Part shown: positions 1-8,857 of the stretch, piece after piece
Layout of the letters: each line of letters opens with the position of its first letter
Position numbering within the stretch: position 1 is the first letter of the stretch
DNA from: a virus
Strand: one strand, 5' to 3'
IMG/VR virus record: IMGVR_UViG_3300038701_001348
Coordinates: 1 to 45,932 of that record
DNA length: 45,932 nucleotides
Translations under genes and position numbers: made by a program
The notes under the pieces: model-generated
Told to the model about the DNA's origin: nothing
The model's database searches: none
What the model saw: only the letters and a program-made list of their open reading frames with translations

Positions 1-490
1 GGACGTTAGCATCTCGCATGGCATCATCGACAGACCGAGAAATTTGATCGAAGGATCGAGTCTTGTAGTCCTCAATCTGCTGCTCGGTATACACATCAGG
101 GTTTTGAAGCGTATCGGTAAGCGAGGATCTCAGCTCTCTGCCAAAGGGTGTATCCGACGGATCAGCCTTGAGCCCTTCAACCACGGTTTCATAATCAGGA
201 GAACGTCTACCGTGTTGACCCTGAAGCAGGCCAAGAGCGGCATCTCGATCAGCAAGTTGCTGTTCGCGAATACGCTCAGTATCCTCAAGCTGACGCTGGA
301 GAAGTGATCTTACGTTTGCACCGTAATCCTCACCGCCGACGGTACCGACATTTCCTCGGCTGCTAAGTCGCTGACCAACACCGCCACCCGTACCAAATCT
401 TGCTTGGTAGAGGGCTCTAACACTTCTGTTTGGGTGGTTTGTGGCACGGTTGACTACGCCAGGATGGTAGTCATTTGGGTTAAGCTGCAT
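1..490 (-). CDS. Internal virion-type coiled-coil protein, N-terminal part (continues at 45932-45250)
   Basis: The ATG at 490-488 overlaps the TAA of the upstream collar gene (TAATG) and the frame runs off the left contig edge. Across the end overlap it continues without a break to 45250, giving 347 codons. The first 60 residues are Gly- and Arg-rich (a GTGGGVG run). The rest is Gln-, Glu- and Ala-rich, predicted helical, with no signal peptide or membrane segment. It sits directly before two other large Gln- and Ala-rich proteins, a place where podoviruses encode proteins ejected with the DNA. That role is inferred from context and composition; I recognise no family. Confidence 0.8.
   Translation of the reverse strand, partial: MQLNPNDYHPGVVNRATNHPNRSVRALYQARFGTGGGVGQRLSSRGNVGTVGGEDYGANVRSLLQRQLEDTERIREQQLADRDAALGLLQGQHGRRSPDYETVVEGLKADPSDTPFGRELRSSLTDTLQNPDVYTEQQIEDYKTRSFDQISRSVDDAMRDANV
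2..127. repeat. Terminal direct repeat, left copy (contig end overlap)
   Basis: Bases 2-127 are identical to 45805-45930 (126 bp), with a mismatch on each side at the extreme contig ends. Joining the copies restores one in-frame gene on the minus strand, so the repeat is best read as an assembly overlap of a circular or circularly permuted genome of about 45803 bp. It is not likely to be a biological terminal repeat, because it lies inside a gene and is very short for packaging ends. Confidence 0.9.
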
Positions 491-807
491 TACGGCACCG
501 CCTTAATTATGTAATTGAACACCGTGCTTTCTCCACTTGTCTCATTCAGTGTGGGAACCTTAAAGGTATTCTCGTTATCCGGAGAGGGTGTACCCCCTCG
601 GGCTTCAATCGTTGTGGCAAGATCAGGATATGTTTGCACAGCATATGATGATCCGTCACACAGCAACCAACCAGAGGGGGCTAAGGCTCCGGACCATAAG
701 ACCATGGTTCCGACAGGCAGTAAGCCCCCTCGAAGTTCAGTAAGTCTACGATCAACGTCGTTGAACTCTTCATCAACTCGAGGATTTGTTTGTCTAAATC
801 TTCTCAT
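490..807 (-). CDS. Phage tail collar domain protein
   Basis: This 105-residue protein carries the tail collar fold found in short tail fibres. After a short polar N-terminus comes the typical stretch beginning near residue 32 (PVGTMVLWSG, then PSGWLLCDGSSY, then FKVPTL), and it ends with the expected hydrophobic FNYIIKA strand. The family usually sits at the base of fibre proteins and helps trimerise them or contact the tail. Here it is a free-standing small protein with no long fibre shaft. The ATG overlaps the stop of the propeller gene (ATGA), and its own stop overlaps the next start. Likely a minor tail or fibre-attachment protein. Confidence 0.85.
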   Translation of the reverse strand: MRRFRQTNPRVDEEFNDVDRRLTELRGGLLPVGTMVLWSGALAPSGWLLCDGSSYAVQTYPDLATTIEARGGTPSPDNENTFKVPTLNETSGESTVFNYIIKAVP

Positions 808-3023
808 CTACGACCAACCCCGCTTCCTTGTACGCTGAAACCATAGAGCTTAAACTCGTTTCTTATGTCAAAGCCCTCAATTTGAAGGGCAATGTAGTCC
901 GCTCTTGAGCCGACACGTATCTTGTGATTGTTTCTTGTGGGGTTTCTGAAATTGGATTTGATCACCCCAAACTCATCAATCTCAAAGCCAAAGTTTAGGT
1001 ATCGAAGGCCGCTACCAATTAAGTCCATAAATGCAGTGGCATAGTGTATCTTCATTGGTGAGCCCACTACAAAGGGGTTGAATCTCGTGGTAGTCCACCT
1101 AAAGTCTATACCCGCATTAAGATCCAGCCCCCGCTCAAAGATACCAAGCTTACCGTTCTTATCCACAAAGATGGCTCGTGGATTTCTCCCGGTACCGACA
1201 TAACCTCTGGTTAGAGAATCGACTGAAACATCCCAAGTGGTCCATCTGTGCACAGCATTGGGATCGTCAAGATTCTGCTTGAGGCTTTCACGGTAATTGT
1301 AACACAGTACGGTATCATTCTCAGTCTCACTTTCAAGGGATAGGCTTAGCAAGTACAAGCCAATCTCTTCATCGGAACCCGCGGTAGCATACGCCTTGCG
1401 AAGATCGGGCATATTCTCAAACAGTGGCTCAATTGCCATTGATATGTTGTGTGGAGCTCGTTCCGAGTTCCACGCATGTACCGCTTCGTCACTGAGCCAA
1501 AGCAGGTAGCCATCAACCTCAACAATTGTCTGATGAGCCACACAGCCAACACTCTGAGTGAGGGGTATGATTTGAAACTCGGGGTCTGACGGGTCACCAA
1601 TGGCAAGCCAAATTGACTTTTCCTTGAAGATAACGAGAATGCCATTATGGGATTTCATTCCCGTTATGTAGTCATCATCCCCTGCCTGACCGACGTAGAA
1701 CCAACTATTTACGCCCACCTGTTCAAGTTCATTAACCCCACTGTAATACACTCGAGTGGGATACTTGTCCCCGTTCTCAAGCTCTACGTTCCCATAGAAC
1801 ATCCTATTGCCACTAAACTCCACATGGTTAGCCACAGGAGGAACAATAATACTGAGGCGAGGAGCCAGAGTAAACAGGTTTTCATCGCCGCCAGTATCGT
1901 CAAACGTGTCCGTGCCGATAGCAATATCATCACTAACAAGATAGTGACGAGACTGCCCGCCGGCGACATTCCGTCGATATACCCTCCAGTATACCGCATT
2001 GTCTGGTACGGTGACTGAGTCTGGCTGCTCAACGGTATTAGTTGAACTTCCTCGGGTAGCTGATACGGGGGAGGATGGAGACTCATTTAAATCACCGTCA
2101 AGCCAGGTTACAACGTAGTCAAAGTCTGAGCCAGCATTTGCACCGTCAAAGGTGACGGTACCCGGAGCGGTAAGGCCAACTTCATTTATCTCAGTGCCCT
2201 GAACCTTAAGCATGGGTTTGATACCGGCAATGTAAAGCTGATTGTTTCCCTTCGTAAAGTCTGCTATGTTGTTTGGAAAAGCCGAGGGGTCGTTGATAAT
2301 AGGCTGGGGTGTGATGGGAGAAGTAAACTCTATAAGCTCATTAACCTCTCCCGTCCAGACTATCATATCCACATCTGCGTCAGCATCGTAGCCCGCGGGA
2401 ATAGTGTCTGACCAGAGGACGCTATCCATGTAACGCTCAAACCCGACCTCATTGGGGGTTGCATCGCCTGTGTTTGCATACCCCAGGCGTAGGGGAGCGT
2501 TGGGAGCCACGGCACCCGCATAGGTAGAATCCGTAAGGAGTACCCCATTAATCCAGTGTCTTACCTTACCGCTGGAATTACAGGACATCTCATAAATAAA
2601 CCACTTACCCAACTCAAGGGTAACATCACCACTGAAGTCATAACTAATATTATGGCGAACGGTGTCGGTGGTTTCAACGTAAAAAGTGAGTGTTGAAGTT
2701 TCAAGATTGATGAGTATGTGCCAGCGATCAGTAGCGGACTCTCGCCTACTGCACACTGCATATTCACCCTCTTTTACCGCCTGAATTTTGGCACGAAAAT
2801 ACACGGTATCACCGTTGCCAAAGTCAAACCCAGAAACATCATCAGCCTCAAGAAAGGTGTTAACCTCTCCATCAAACAGTCCGCAGGCATCCCCGTCGTA
2901 AAACTCAGAGGGATCAATAGCAACGCGACCAGCATTATTGCCAACATCGGTACCCATAGAAACCGTGTTGGCAAGACGCTCATCAGCATCGGTATTGAAT
3001 GTAATGTTGAGAATATCTGCCAT
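804..3023 (-). CDS. LamG domain plus tail propeller-type virion protein
   Basis: The 739 residues fall into two parts. Residues about 1-215 look like a concanavalin/LamG jelly roll (a GLFDGEVNTFLEADD stretch, later GKWFIYEM and an INGVL strand), a fold that often binds carbohydrate. From about residue 235 the sequence matches short-tailed phage tail-stabilisation or hub proteins of the propeller type: a TKGNNQLYIAG segment, then NRMFYGNVELENGDKYPTRV, then a GILVIFKEKSIWLA blade strand. The start is coupled by TAATG to the 89-residue gene upstream, which looks like the missing first blade. It probably closes the head-tail channel and may also contact the host surface. The exact tail role is inferred. 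Confidence 0.7.
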   Translation of the reverse strand: MADILNITFNTDADERLANTVSMGTDVGNNAGRVAIDPSEFYDGDACGLFDGEVNTFLEADDVSGFDFGNGDTVYFRAKIQAVKEGEYAVCSRRESATDRWHILINLETSTLTFYVETTDTVRHNISYDFSGDVTLELGKWFIYEMSCNSSGKVRHWINGVLLTDSTYAGAVAPNAPLRLGYANTGDATPNEVGFERYMDSVLWSDTIPAGYDADADVDMIVWTGEVNELIEFTSPITPQPIINDPSAFPNNIADFTKGNNQLYIAGIKPMLKVQGTEINEVGLTAPGTVTFDGANAGSDFDYVVTWLDGDLNESPSSPVSATRGSSTNTVEQPDSVTVPDNAVYWRVYRRNVAGGQSRHYLVSDDIAIGTDTFDDTGGDENLFTLAPRLSIIVPPVANHVEFSGNRMFYGNVELENGDKYPTRVYYSGVNELEQVGVNSWFYVGQAGDDDYITGMKSHNGILVIFKEKSIWLAIGDPSDPEFQIIPLTQSVGCVAHQTIVEVDGYLLWLSDEAVHAWNSERAPHNISMAIEPLFENMPDLRKAYATAGSDEEIGLYLLSLSLESETENDTVLCYNYRESLKQNLDDPNAVHRWTTWDVSVDSLTRGYVGTGRNPRAIFVDKNGKLGIFERGLDLNAGIDFRWTTTRFNPFVVGSPMKIHYATAFMDLIGSGLRYLNFGFEIDEFGVIKSNFRNPTRNNHKIRVGSRADYIALQIEGFDIRNEFKLYGFSVQGSGVGRR

Positions 3024-3292
3024 TACTTCTGCCTTTGAAAGACCCCTACTGTGGTTACAAACACTACGGAACGAATACTCTGATCAGGAGGAATATAGTT
3101 TGCTACACCCAACCCCTGTGTTGCCGTTCCTTGATTCTCCGCCAATTCCCTCCTACCCGGACGGATGACGACATTGCCAGCCTTAACATAACAGTTTACG
3201 GCTTCGGTTGCCTCCGACGGTCGTGAAGCGTACGAGCTATCCTCAAGCTGAAGCCCCACAAAATCGCCACGAAATACTCTTGGGTTTGGCAT
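3023..3292 (-). CDS. N-terminal segment of the tail propeller protein (separate ORF)
   Basis: This 89-residue protein has the sequence pattern that opens propeller-type tail proteins of podoviruses. Such proteins usually begin with a short segment listing the gene products as a membrane-free beta protein with an NCYV...VIRPGRREL motif, seen here at about residues 33-49. The usual continuation is found in the next gene downstream, after a LamG domain. The TAATG overlap at 3023-3025 would allow coupled translation of the two halves. I read this as the first blade of a split propeller. It could alternatively be a small independent virion protein. Confidence 0.7.
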   Translation of the reverse strand: MPNPRVFRGDFVGLQLEDSSYASRPSEATEAVNCYVKAGNVVIRPGRRELAENQGTATQGLGVANYIPPDQSIRSVVFVTTVGVFQRQK

Positions 3293-3933
3293 TAGTCACC
3301 CGCATACTCAATGTAGTCAGGCTTGTTACCCGCACGATTCTCAAGAAGCTTAGTAACCGACATTCTACGGTCACTCACTAAACGTTCTAATCCTCGAAAA
3401 TCACCATCCTCGGATACAACCCCGATCAATGCGGCCTCATAAGCGATAAGCCTGTGGGCCTGCGATGGGAGGCTCCAGCTTTCAGTGTCATCCTCAAGGT
3501 CCGCCAGTGTCTGCGTATATACCACATTGACAGTATGCTGCTCACCGTAGGGTGCGTAGTATTTAAGTTCGTTATTCTTAACAGCATACGCGGGTCTGTT
3601 ACGGCAATTGTTTTCGCCATACAAGTATCTGTACCGAGCAAACTCACCAATGTTAATTGGTTCAATTTCTCGGTTCTGGCTGTCACCCGTAATGGTGACA
3701 CTAATCACCCTATTGAGGTTATCTATAGTGCCGATGGATACAGCATCCCCACCCACGATGAAAGACATCTCGCTAAGAAGATACCCCTCGTCGAGGTTCT
3801 CAATCATATCCTGGACGCGAAGAGCCCCCTCATAGAGGAAGATATTTGATCGGGGATCGCTAAAGATATTCTCGTTGATTCCCTGATCGTCAATCAGGGA
3901 CCGAAACAATGCTCGTAACTCAGTTCGGTTCAT
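3292..3933 (-). CDS. Head-tail adaptor-like protein
   Basis: The 213 residues resemble the adaptor proteins that sit under the portal in SU10- and P22-type phages. The N-terminus has the ELRALFRSLIDD helix followed by a helix-rich region, then a beta segment with a YYAPYG turn, and a long C-terminal helix region. Position fits: it lies between the beta-sandwich repeat protein and the propeller protein in the tail block. No catalytic motif is visible. The ATG at 3933 overlaps the upstream stop (ATGA). The family call rests on length, helix pattern and context, so the precise connector role is a prediction. Confidence 0.55.
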   Translation of the reverse strand: MNRTELRALFRSLIDDQGINENIFSDPRSNIFLYEGALRVQDMIENLDEGYLLSEMSFIVGGDAVSIGTIDNLNRVISVTITGDSQNREIEPINIGEFARYRYLYGENNCRNRPAYAVKNNELKYYAPYGEQHTVNVVYTQTLADLEDDTESWSLPSQAHRLIAYEAALIGVVSEDGDFRGLERLVSDRRMSVTKLLENRAGNKPDYIEYAGD

Positions 3934-6900
3934 GGGTTAAGCCCCTGTGCATTATCAGGAAGGTCGGGTGCCGCGGATGTACGGGCTGACACGTTAACAT
4001 CAAAGGTTTGGCTAATATTGCCCGTGGCTTCAAACAATGAATCCAGTACAAAGTCCTGTTCGAGTACCAGAGTAACCTCTGTATCCTCCTCAAAAACCTT
4101 ACCAACTACTTCCGCGGTAACAGAATTATCGTTAATGCTGGTTATTCTGACCGTATGTCTTCCAGATACTTTGGCATCTGCATAGGCTGATCCTGAGCCA
4201 GCAACAACTGCCTTGTCAAAGTTTATCGTAAGTACAGTACCGGGATCATTCAAGACTGCACTATCAATTATAGGCGGAGCGGGTACTGGGACCAAGCTAT
4301 TGTTTTCGGCCTCAACAGCTGTTGCCACAGTGTTAGTCAGATTGTTGACAGGGTTTACAACTAACCCGGCCACAAGATCAATCAGTACCGTTTCACCCCT
4401 AAAGATGGTCTTATCCGATTGCATCAACAGTAGTGTCTGCTGCGTGGGTGTAACCTGTTTACGGGTGAGTACAATATCCTCACGCTGGGTAGCATACCCT
4501 GATCCTGATGTTGCTGGCCCAGCAGATATATCAACATCATAGTACACACCCACTGTTCTACCGTCGGTGTGGATGTAAATCTGCTGAATTGTGGGAGGGA
4601 GTTCAGATGGTTGTGGTACACCAATGGTAGAGTTGTTTGTTAACTCGGAATCCACGTTACTTACGTAAGGGCCTGACTCAGCGTTAGGTGTGCCCGTTGT
4701 TGAGCTCGTAACCACAGACGCTGGGATGCTAAGAGTAACTATTTCGCCATCGGATTCACGCTTTAACTTATCCCCGATAACCTGATAGGCAATCTCATCC
4801 CCGGAACCCGCACCGTCTTGGATAACACCATCTTCAAGACTTATGCCTCCCGTTACGGAACCGCTAATCGTGGGCTTTGCAGAGGATCGCTGTACCGTGA
4901 TTGGAGTGGCTGATCCATCATCCCAACGTATCCGAAGAAACTGATCCGCACCAACATCATATACTTCGGCCTCAACGATTGTCGGCGTAACATCCGCCGC
5001 TGGCTCATCTACAGTGGATTCATTGTCCACAACCTCAGGGGATTCTGCTTCAATGGCATCGACAAAGGCTAGGGCGTCCGCAAGGTCAGGGCCCGCTGAA
5101 GCGGCTGAAACCGCCCATCCCGACACCCCGTTGGAATGAAATACAACATCATCACCATCACCTGCACTAGGGGTATCCACACCAAAAATCAAGCCGCCAC
5201 CAGTAAGGCGAACAACAAGAGTATCATTAGTAATGGTATCAGTGTCAGAATCAATATCGAGAGTATCATCGACAGTGAAGGTTCTGTCGGGGGTTCCAGC
5301 ACTTATATCGGTGGCGATAACCGTTATATTATCAATGAGTGCTTGCTCAATGTTAAGGCCTTCGACATCAGTGGGTACTGACACAGCACGATCAAAGATA
5401 ATCTCAATGCGATCCCCTGAAGCAGGAATGTTAGAATCCAGCACCTCAGGGTTGGGAAAAGGAATATCTGAGTTGTTGGTTACTGCCCTGCCATTGTAGA
5501 CTACATGATCCTCAGTGACGGGAAACTTATTCTCAAACAATCCCGCTGGAATATCTGCGGTTACTGTATCGTAGTTTCTTACTGGATTCATCGGGTTAAT
5601 GTCGAAGATGGGTTGTTTATCCGTTCCAGGATCAACAAACGTACCCGAGAATGTGAGGTTTTGATTGGCCTCAGTAAAGTATTCGTTGGTGATCGCTATG
5701 TTTCCACCAACATAGGACACAGCAATGTCAAACGAAAGGCTCAACCGTTCTCCATCAGCAAGAACAGTCGCTCCCAAAAGAACGGGGGCGGGGGATGCTG
5801 CTCCCTCTTGGGAACCGACGGTTATTGATTCAAGAGCATTGGGGACTACAAGTTCATTCCCCGCTGCGGAATCATTGGGCGCCGCAGCATTCCTAACACG
5901 ATCAGCAAGAATAAACCCTATGGTAACTTCTTCACCCTCGTATACGGCACCAGAACTTAGCCTAAAGTTTGTAACCTTTGCTGAAGGCTGAGAGTCATAG
6001 TTGAATAGGGGAGTACCAAATTCATCCTCTACATTTTCATCTCTATTCCAAGTTATATTCCACCCTGAGCCGCCGTTCACAACAACAACATCAACATCCC
6101 AAAACAGCCTTATCGTTGTGGGGTTGATGAACTCAAACGCAAGCAATTCAGGCTTAGCAATAGTAGCATTGCCTTCAAGAACGGTTATAAAGGTAGCGTC
6201 ATCACAATCATATCTGGGGTGTGTGGACCAGTCTGAAGGCGTTTCTTGTACGGCTTCTGCTATCTCAAAGGTTCCAGCGGGGTAATCTACAAGTACTGTG
6301 TCGCCGGGGGTGAAGCTGTTAGGTGTTACCTGCGTAAAATCAGGGGCAAGAAATACCTGATTGCCGTTGATTATTTCACTGGATGCTGTTGCGTTTGTAG
6401 ACTGTCCATTGATGGTAATTTCAATGTCGGACCAGTTGGCCCCTGGAGCAAGTCTACAAGCACGCTCGCCTGAGAACTTAAACCTAATCTGGTCTATATC
6501 GTAGTAGATTGCCGGCTGAGCATCGGCTCCAGAGGGGACATCCTCAAGCTGAATATCAGTGGTTTCACCCGTGTAATTATCCACAAAGGTTACAGCCGTG
6601 CCATCACCCGTAGTAGTACTAGAAGGGCCCGTACCAGAAAAAGTACATATGCCCGACCTCCCTGAGGGAGCAGTTACTACAGGTGTAGTCCACTTGCAGC
6701 CATTGTTTTCATCTGGTGCCCACACGTTACTGATTTCATGGGATGAAATTGGTGGACTTGAAGCCTGTTCTACAGCACCACGAGTACCAAGAATCTTGAT
6801 GAGAGAGTGATCTGAGTCAGGCTCCCAGGGACCCCTTACAGCGGATATAAACCCAAACTGCATAGGCAGGCGATCGTTAATTCTATCGACATCAGCGGCG

Positions 6901-6974
6901 ACAAGAGTGCCACTTGCCCATGTAATATGGAGTCTGCCGTTCTTCTTTAACTCAAACTGTGTGGGGGTTGTCAC
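3930..6974 (-). CDS. Large beta-sandwich repeat virion protein (SwmB/Ig-like modules)
   Basis: This 1014-residue protein starts at a GTG (6974) with a GAGG ribosome site eight bases upstream. From about residue 270 it is a string of 100-130-residue modules beginning near 274, 395, 505, 655, 775 and 895. Each opens with a strand such as PELLAF, PVLLGA or PIIDSA, followed by a hydrophobic strand with an acidic turn (FDKAVV, YYDVDI, FWDVDV) and often a GSGY or GSGW loop. This resembles the SwmB-type Ig-like repeats of surface proteins. The first 250 residues are different and may be the attachment domain. It is probably a fibre or surface-decoration protein of the virion. No enzyme motif is seen. 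Confidence 0.55.
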   Translation of the reverse strand: MTTPTQFELKKNGRLHITWASGTLVAADVDRINDRLPMQFGFISAVRGPWEPDSDHSLIKILGTRGAVEQASSPPISSHEISNVWAPDENNGCKWTTPVVTAPSGRSGICTFSGTGPSSTTTGDGTAVTFVDNYTGETTDIQLEDVPSGADAQPAIYYDIDQIRFKFSGERACRLAPGANWSDIEITINGQSTNATASSEIINGNQVFLAPDFTQVTPNSFTPGDTVLVDYPAGTFEIAEAVQETPSDWSTHPRYDCDDATFITVLEGNATIAKPELLAFEFINPTTIRLFWDVDVVVVNGGSGWNITWNRDENVEDEFGTPLFNYDSQPSAKVTNFRLSSGAVYEGEEVTIGFILADRVRNAAAPNDSAAGNELVVPNALESITVGSQEGAASPAPVLLGATVLADGERLSLSFDIAVSYVGGNIAITNEYFTEANQNLTFSGTFVDPGTDKQPIFDINPMNPVRNYDTVTADIPAGLFENKFPVTEDHVVYNGRAVTNNSDIPFPNPEVLDSNIPASGDRIEIIFDRAVSVPTDVEGLNIEQALIDNITVIATDISAGTPDRTFTVDDTLDIDSDTDTITNDTLVVRLTGGGLIFGVDTPSAGDGDDVVFHSNGVSGWAVSAASAGPDLADALAFVDAIEAESPEVVDNESTVDEPAADVTPTIVEAEVYDVGADQFLRIRWDDGSATPITVQRSSAKPTISGSVTGGISLEDGVIQDGAGSGDEIAYQVIGDKLKRESDGEIVTLSIPASVVTSSTTGTPNAESGPYVSNVDSELTNNSTIGVPQPSELPPTIQQIYIHTDGRTVGVYYDVDISAGPATSGSGYATQREDIVLTRKQVTPTQQTLLLMQSDKTIFRGETVLIDLVAGLVVNPVNNLTNTVATAVEAENNSLVPVPAPPIIDSAVLNDPGTVLTINFDKAVVAGSGSAYADAKVSGRHTVRITSINDNSVTAEVVGKVFEEDTEVTLVLEQDFVLDSLFEATGNISQTFDVNVSARTSAAPDLPDNAQGLNP

Positions 6975-6976
6975 TA

Positions 6977-7339
6977 TTAATCCTCGGGAACGCTTGTCTC
7001 ACCCTGATCAATGTTTGCTTCGTAGCCGTACTGAACCTTGATTTCAGCATCATCAACACTGTTGGAATTGCCATCCGCGTAGATGTCCCAACCGCGGGGA
7101 GCAACGAGTTCCAGTCCAGGAATATCCACTGTACCCGAGGGTACGGATTCAAGCACCAGTGTGTTAGTGCCGTCTGAAGCCACAAGATCCCAGGCACCAC
7201 CTGCGGTACCACGAATCCGTCTTACAAGAGTTCTTCGATTTGCTTTGCCATCAATTATCTTAACGCCGCCAGAAGCACTTATATCCCCATCAGAGGGTCC
7301 AGGGGCTTCTGTCCAACCACGTCTATCTTGAAAAGGCAT
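6977..7339 (-). CDS. Small virion-operon protein, unknown
   Basis: The 120 residues are not recognised. The N-terminus is polar (DRRGWTEAPG), the middle has an arginine pair region (RRTLVRRIRG), and the rest is rich in short beta strands with an acidic tail. There is no signal peptide or membrane segment. The ATG overlaps the previous stop (TAATG), and the gene sits in a run of three small genes between the capsid block and the 1014-residue repeat protein. A small tail or decoration component is possible from position alone. Confidence 0.7.
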   Translation of the reverse strand: MPFQDRRGWTEAPGPSDGDISASGGVKIIDGKANRRTLVRRIRGTAGGAWDLVASDGTNTLVLESVPSGTVDIPGLELVAPRGWDIYADGNSNSVDDAEIKVQYGYEANIDQGETSVPED

Positions 7340-7683
7340 TATTGGCTCTCCGTTAATCTATGTTTCCAGTAAGAACCTAGAGGGGTACCCTCACTCGGTT
7401 CAACGTATTCTGATACCGTTGCTGTGCCCGTTGCACCTGTGCTAGCTTCATACGCTCCCAAGGCAGGCACGTCATCATCTAGCCCGTCCTCTTCATTCCA
7501 CCGCACTGATGCTGCCGCTGGCGACACATTATTGCTGATAGTGTAAATATTGGCAGCTAAATGAGCAATGAACCAACCACCTTCGACGTGTTCCCATGCA
7601 GACTTACCATTGATATCAGCTCTTGGAGCATACCTTCCAAGAGCTCCTGTTGGAGTAATGGTGCCTGTTACTTCAAGATCCAT
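7339..7683 (-). CDS. Small virion-operon protein with shared C-terminal tail
   Basis: The 114-residue protein has a TITPTGALGRYAP strand-turn start, an NGKSAWEH turn and a GGWFIAHL strand near residues 37-41. It looks like a compact beta protein of a kind often seen in phage fibre regions, where short modules display Asn-Gly and Trp turns. It ends in YWKHRLTES plus one residue, nearly the same tail as the upstream neighbour (WWRHKLTES plus one). The start overlaps that neighbour's stop by TAATG. No family name can be given with confidence. A surface or tail accessory role is likely. Confidence 0.65.
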   Translation of the reverse strand: MDLEVTGTITPTGALGRYAPRADINGKSAWEHVEGGWFIAHLAANIYTISNNVSPAAASVRWNEEDGLDDDVPALGAYEASTGATGTATVSEYVEPSEGTPLGSYWKHRLTESQ

Positions 7684-8318
7684 TACGCACTCTCCGTAAG
7701 CTTATGACGCCACCAAGTATTGTCTGGAGCCTCTGGCACAAAATGGTTTATGGTAAGTGTCATGTTTTTAGTCGCAGAATCAAAGCTTCCAACCTTGAGA
7801 GGGCGAGGTGAACCCCTATTCCCCTCGTCAGCAAGTCTGAAGCTCATACCGTTTCCCGAAGCCCAACTTTCTTGTCCCACAATTTCACGAACAATATCCC
7901 TAACGTCGATATTGAGTTCTACGCTGGAGGACTCAATGACATCAGTCACCACCTTGGTAGCTGCTGTAAGTGGGGAGCGAGAAGCGGGACCATCATTCGT
8001 GGAAAATACACCTGCGTTGGCCACCTTGTGCCCATGAACCCTTAGAAAGTATTCATAACCACCCCCGCCATCGTCCCAAAGGTCCAAGAGAGACACGTTC
8101 AATACCGCAGAGGATATGATGGATCCCGAGGGTATGGTGACATTAGAAAATCTTGCCCCTCCATAGTATACATCCTCACCATTACCGGGTCCAAAATCAA
8201 GCTGGATGTTTGAGGTGTTATTTGTGGTGAGAGTATAATTATATGTAGGATTTACAAAATCAGAGATCTCTTCAGCATCGTCAGCCGAAACTTGTAGGGT
8301 TAATGCAAGCTCAGTCAT
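7683..8318 (-). CDS. Jelly-roll (CBM96-like) virion protein
   Basis: The 211 residues look like a single beta jelly roll of the CBM96/disaggregatase-related type. Visible features are a RFSNVTIPSGSIISSA strand pair that introduces the roll, a VHGHKVANAG strand, a long strand with NIDVRDIVREIV, and the late GMSFRLADEG strand. Such modules bind polysaccharide or act as structural spacers on enzymes and phage fibres. No catalytic domain is attached. The ATG has an AGAGG site five bases upstream. The C-terminus WWRHKLTES recurs in the next gene, suggesting a common docking tail. Best guess: virion surface protein that contacts host glycans. Confidence 0.55.
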   Translation of the reverse strand: MTELALTLQVSADDAEEISDFVNPTYNYTLTTNNTSNIQLDFGPGNGEDVYYGGARFSNVTIPSGSIISSAVLNVSLLDLWDDGGGGYEYFLRVHGHKVANAGVFSTNDGPASRSPLTAATKVVTDVIESSSVELNIDVRDIVREIVGQESWASGNGMSFRLADEGNRGSPRPLKVGSFDSATKNMTLTINHFVPEAPDNTWWRHKLTESA

Positions 8319-8320
8319 GA

Positions 8321-8857
8321 TTACCTCTGTGAGGGGTCTGGAGTTGTTTCCCCAAGTTCAGTATAAATACTGTCCTCCCCGTAGGCCGCTACTGTTTCTG
8401 AATCTGACTTAAGCCCTTCCTTATTCAGCGAAAAATAATCCTGCGTTGCTGCAAGATCCTGCAACCTTCTGATTTCAGCCGGTGAACCCGTATACCACCA
8501 TACTAGGTTTGGAAATTGTTCAGTGGTATCATCCGCCACGATGATGAGGCAGGTATACTCGTGAGTGTTGTATGTATAAGTGATGGTCGCCCTATACTCT
8601 TCATCATCTTCAAGAGTACTATAGGCAACCATTCTAATCTTATCATTTTGAGCAAGCAGAGGTCTTAGGGTTGACCAATCAATCTGCTTGGATACAATGA
8701 TAATATCCTCAGGATACTTTTCTCCACGACGAACTGAGCCGGCAGTGGTAGCATTACTGTCCGTACCGTTGGCAACGATTACGCGAACAATTTCTGCTAC
8801 CGCTGAAGTGTACTCTTTATTCGCCAAGGGTAAAGTGTTTCCTGCCCCTGCCAACAT
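8321..8857 (-). CDS. DNA polymerase X-like nucleotidyltransferase, probably inactive
   Basis: The 178 residues align by eye with the palm and thumb of family X polymerases (Pol beta type). GSVRRG at residues 40-45 is the classical GSxRRG nucleotide-binding turn. Six residues later the first catalytic Asp is kept (D51), but the second carboxylate position reads Ile (I53). A WWYTGSPAEIRRLQDLA block matches the dNTP-binding YF-TGS helix, followed by the NKEGL and IYTELG pattern of the C-terminal end. The third catalytic Asp, expected about 17 residues before TGS, is also missing. It is half the size of a normal enzyme and lies in the virion operon. The ATG at 8857 overlaps the upstream gene by 41 bp; a TTG at 8827 is an alternative start. 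Confidence 0.7.
   Translation of the reverse strand: MLAGAGNTLPLANKEYTSAVAEIVRVIVANGTDSNATTAGSVRRGEKYPEDIIIVSKQIDWSTLRPLLAQNDKIRMVAYSTLEDDEEYRATITYTYNTHEYTCLIIVADDTTEQFPNLVWWYTGSPAEIRRLQDLAATQDYFSLNKEGLKSDSETVAAYGEDSIYTELGETTPDPSQR

Noticed and set aside
2-127. Terminal repeat as a true packaging repeat
   Set aside because: It lies inside a gene and restores the frame when joined, which fits contig overlap better.
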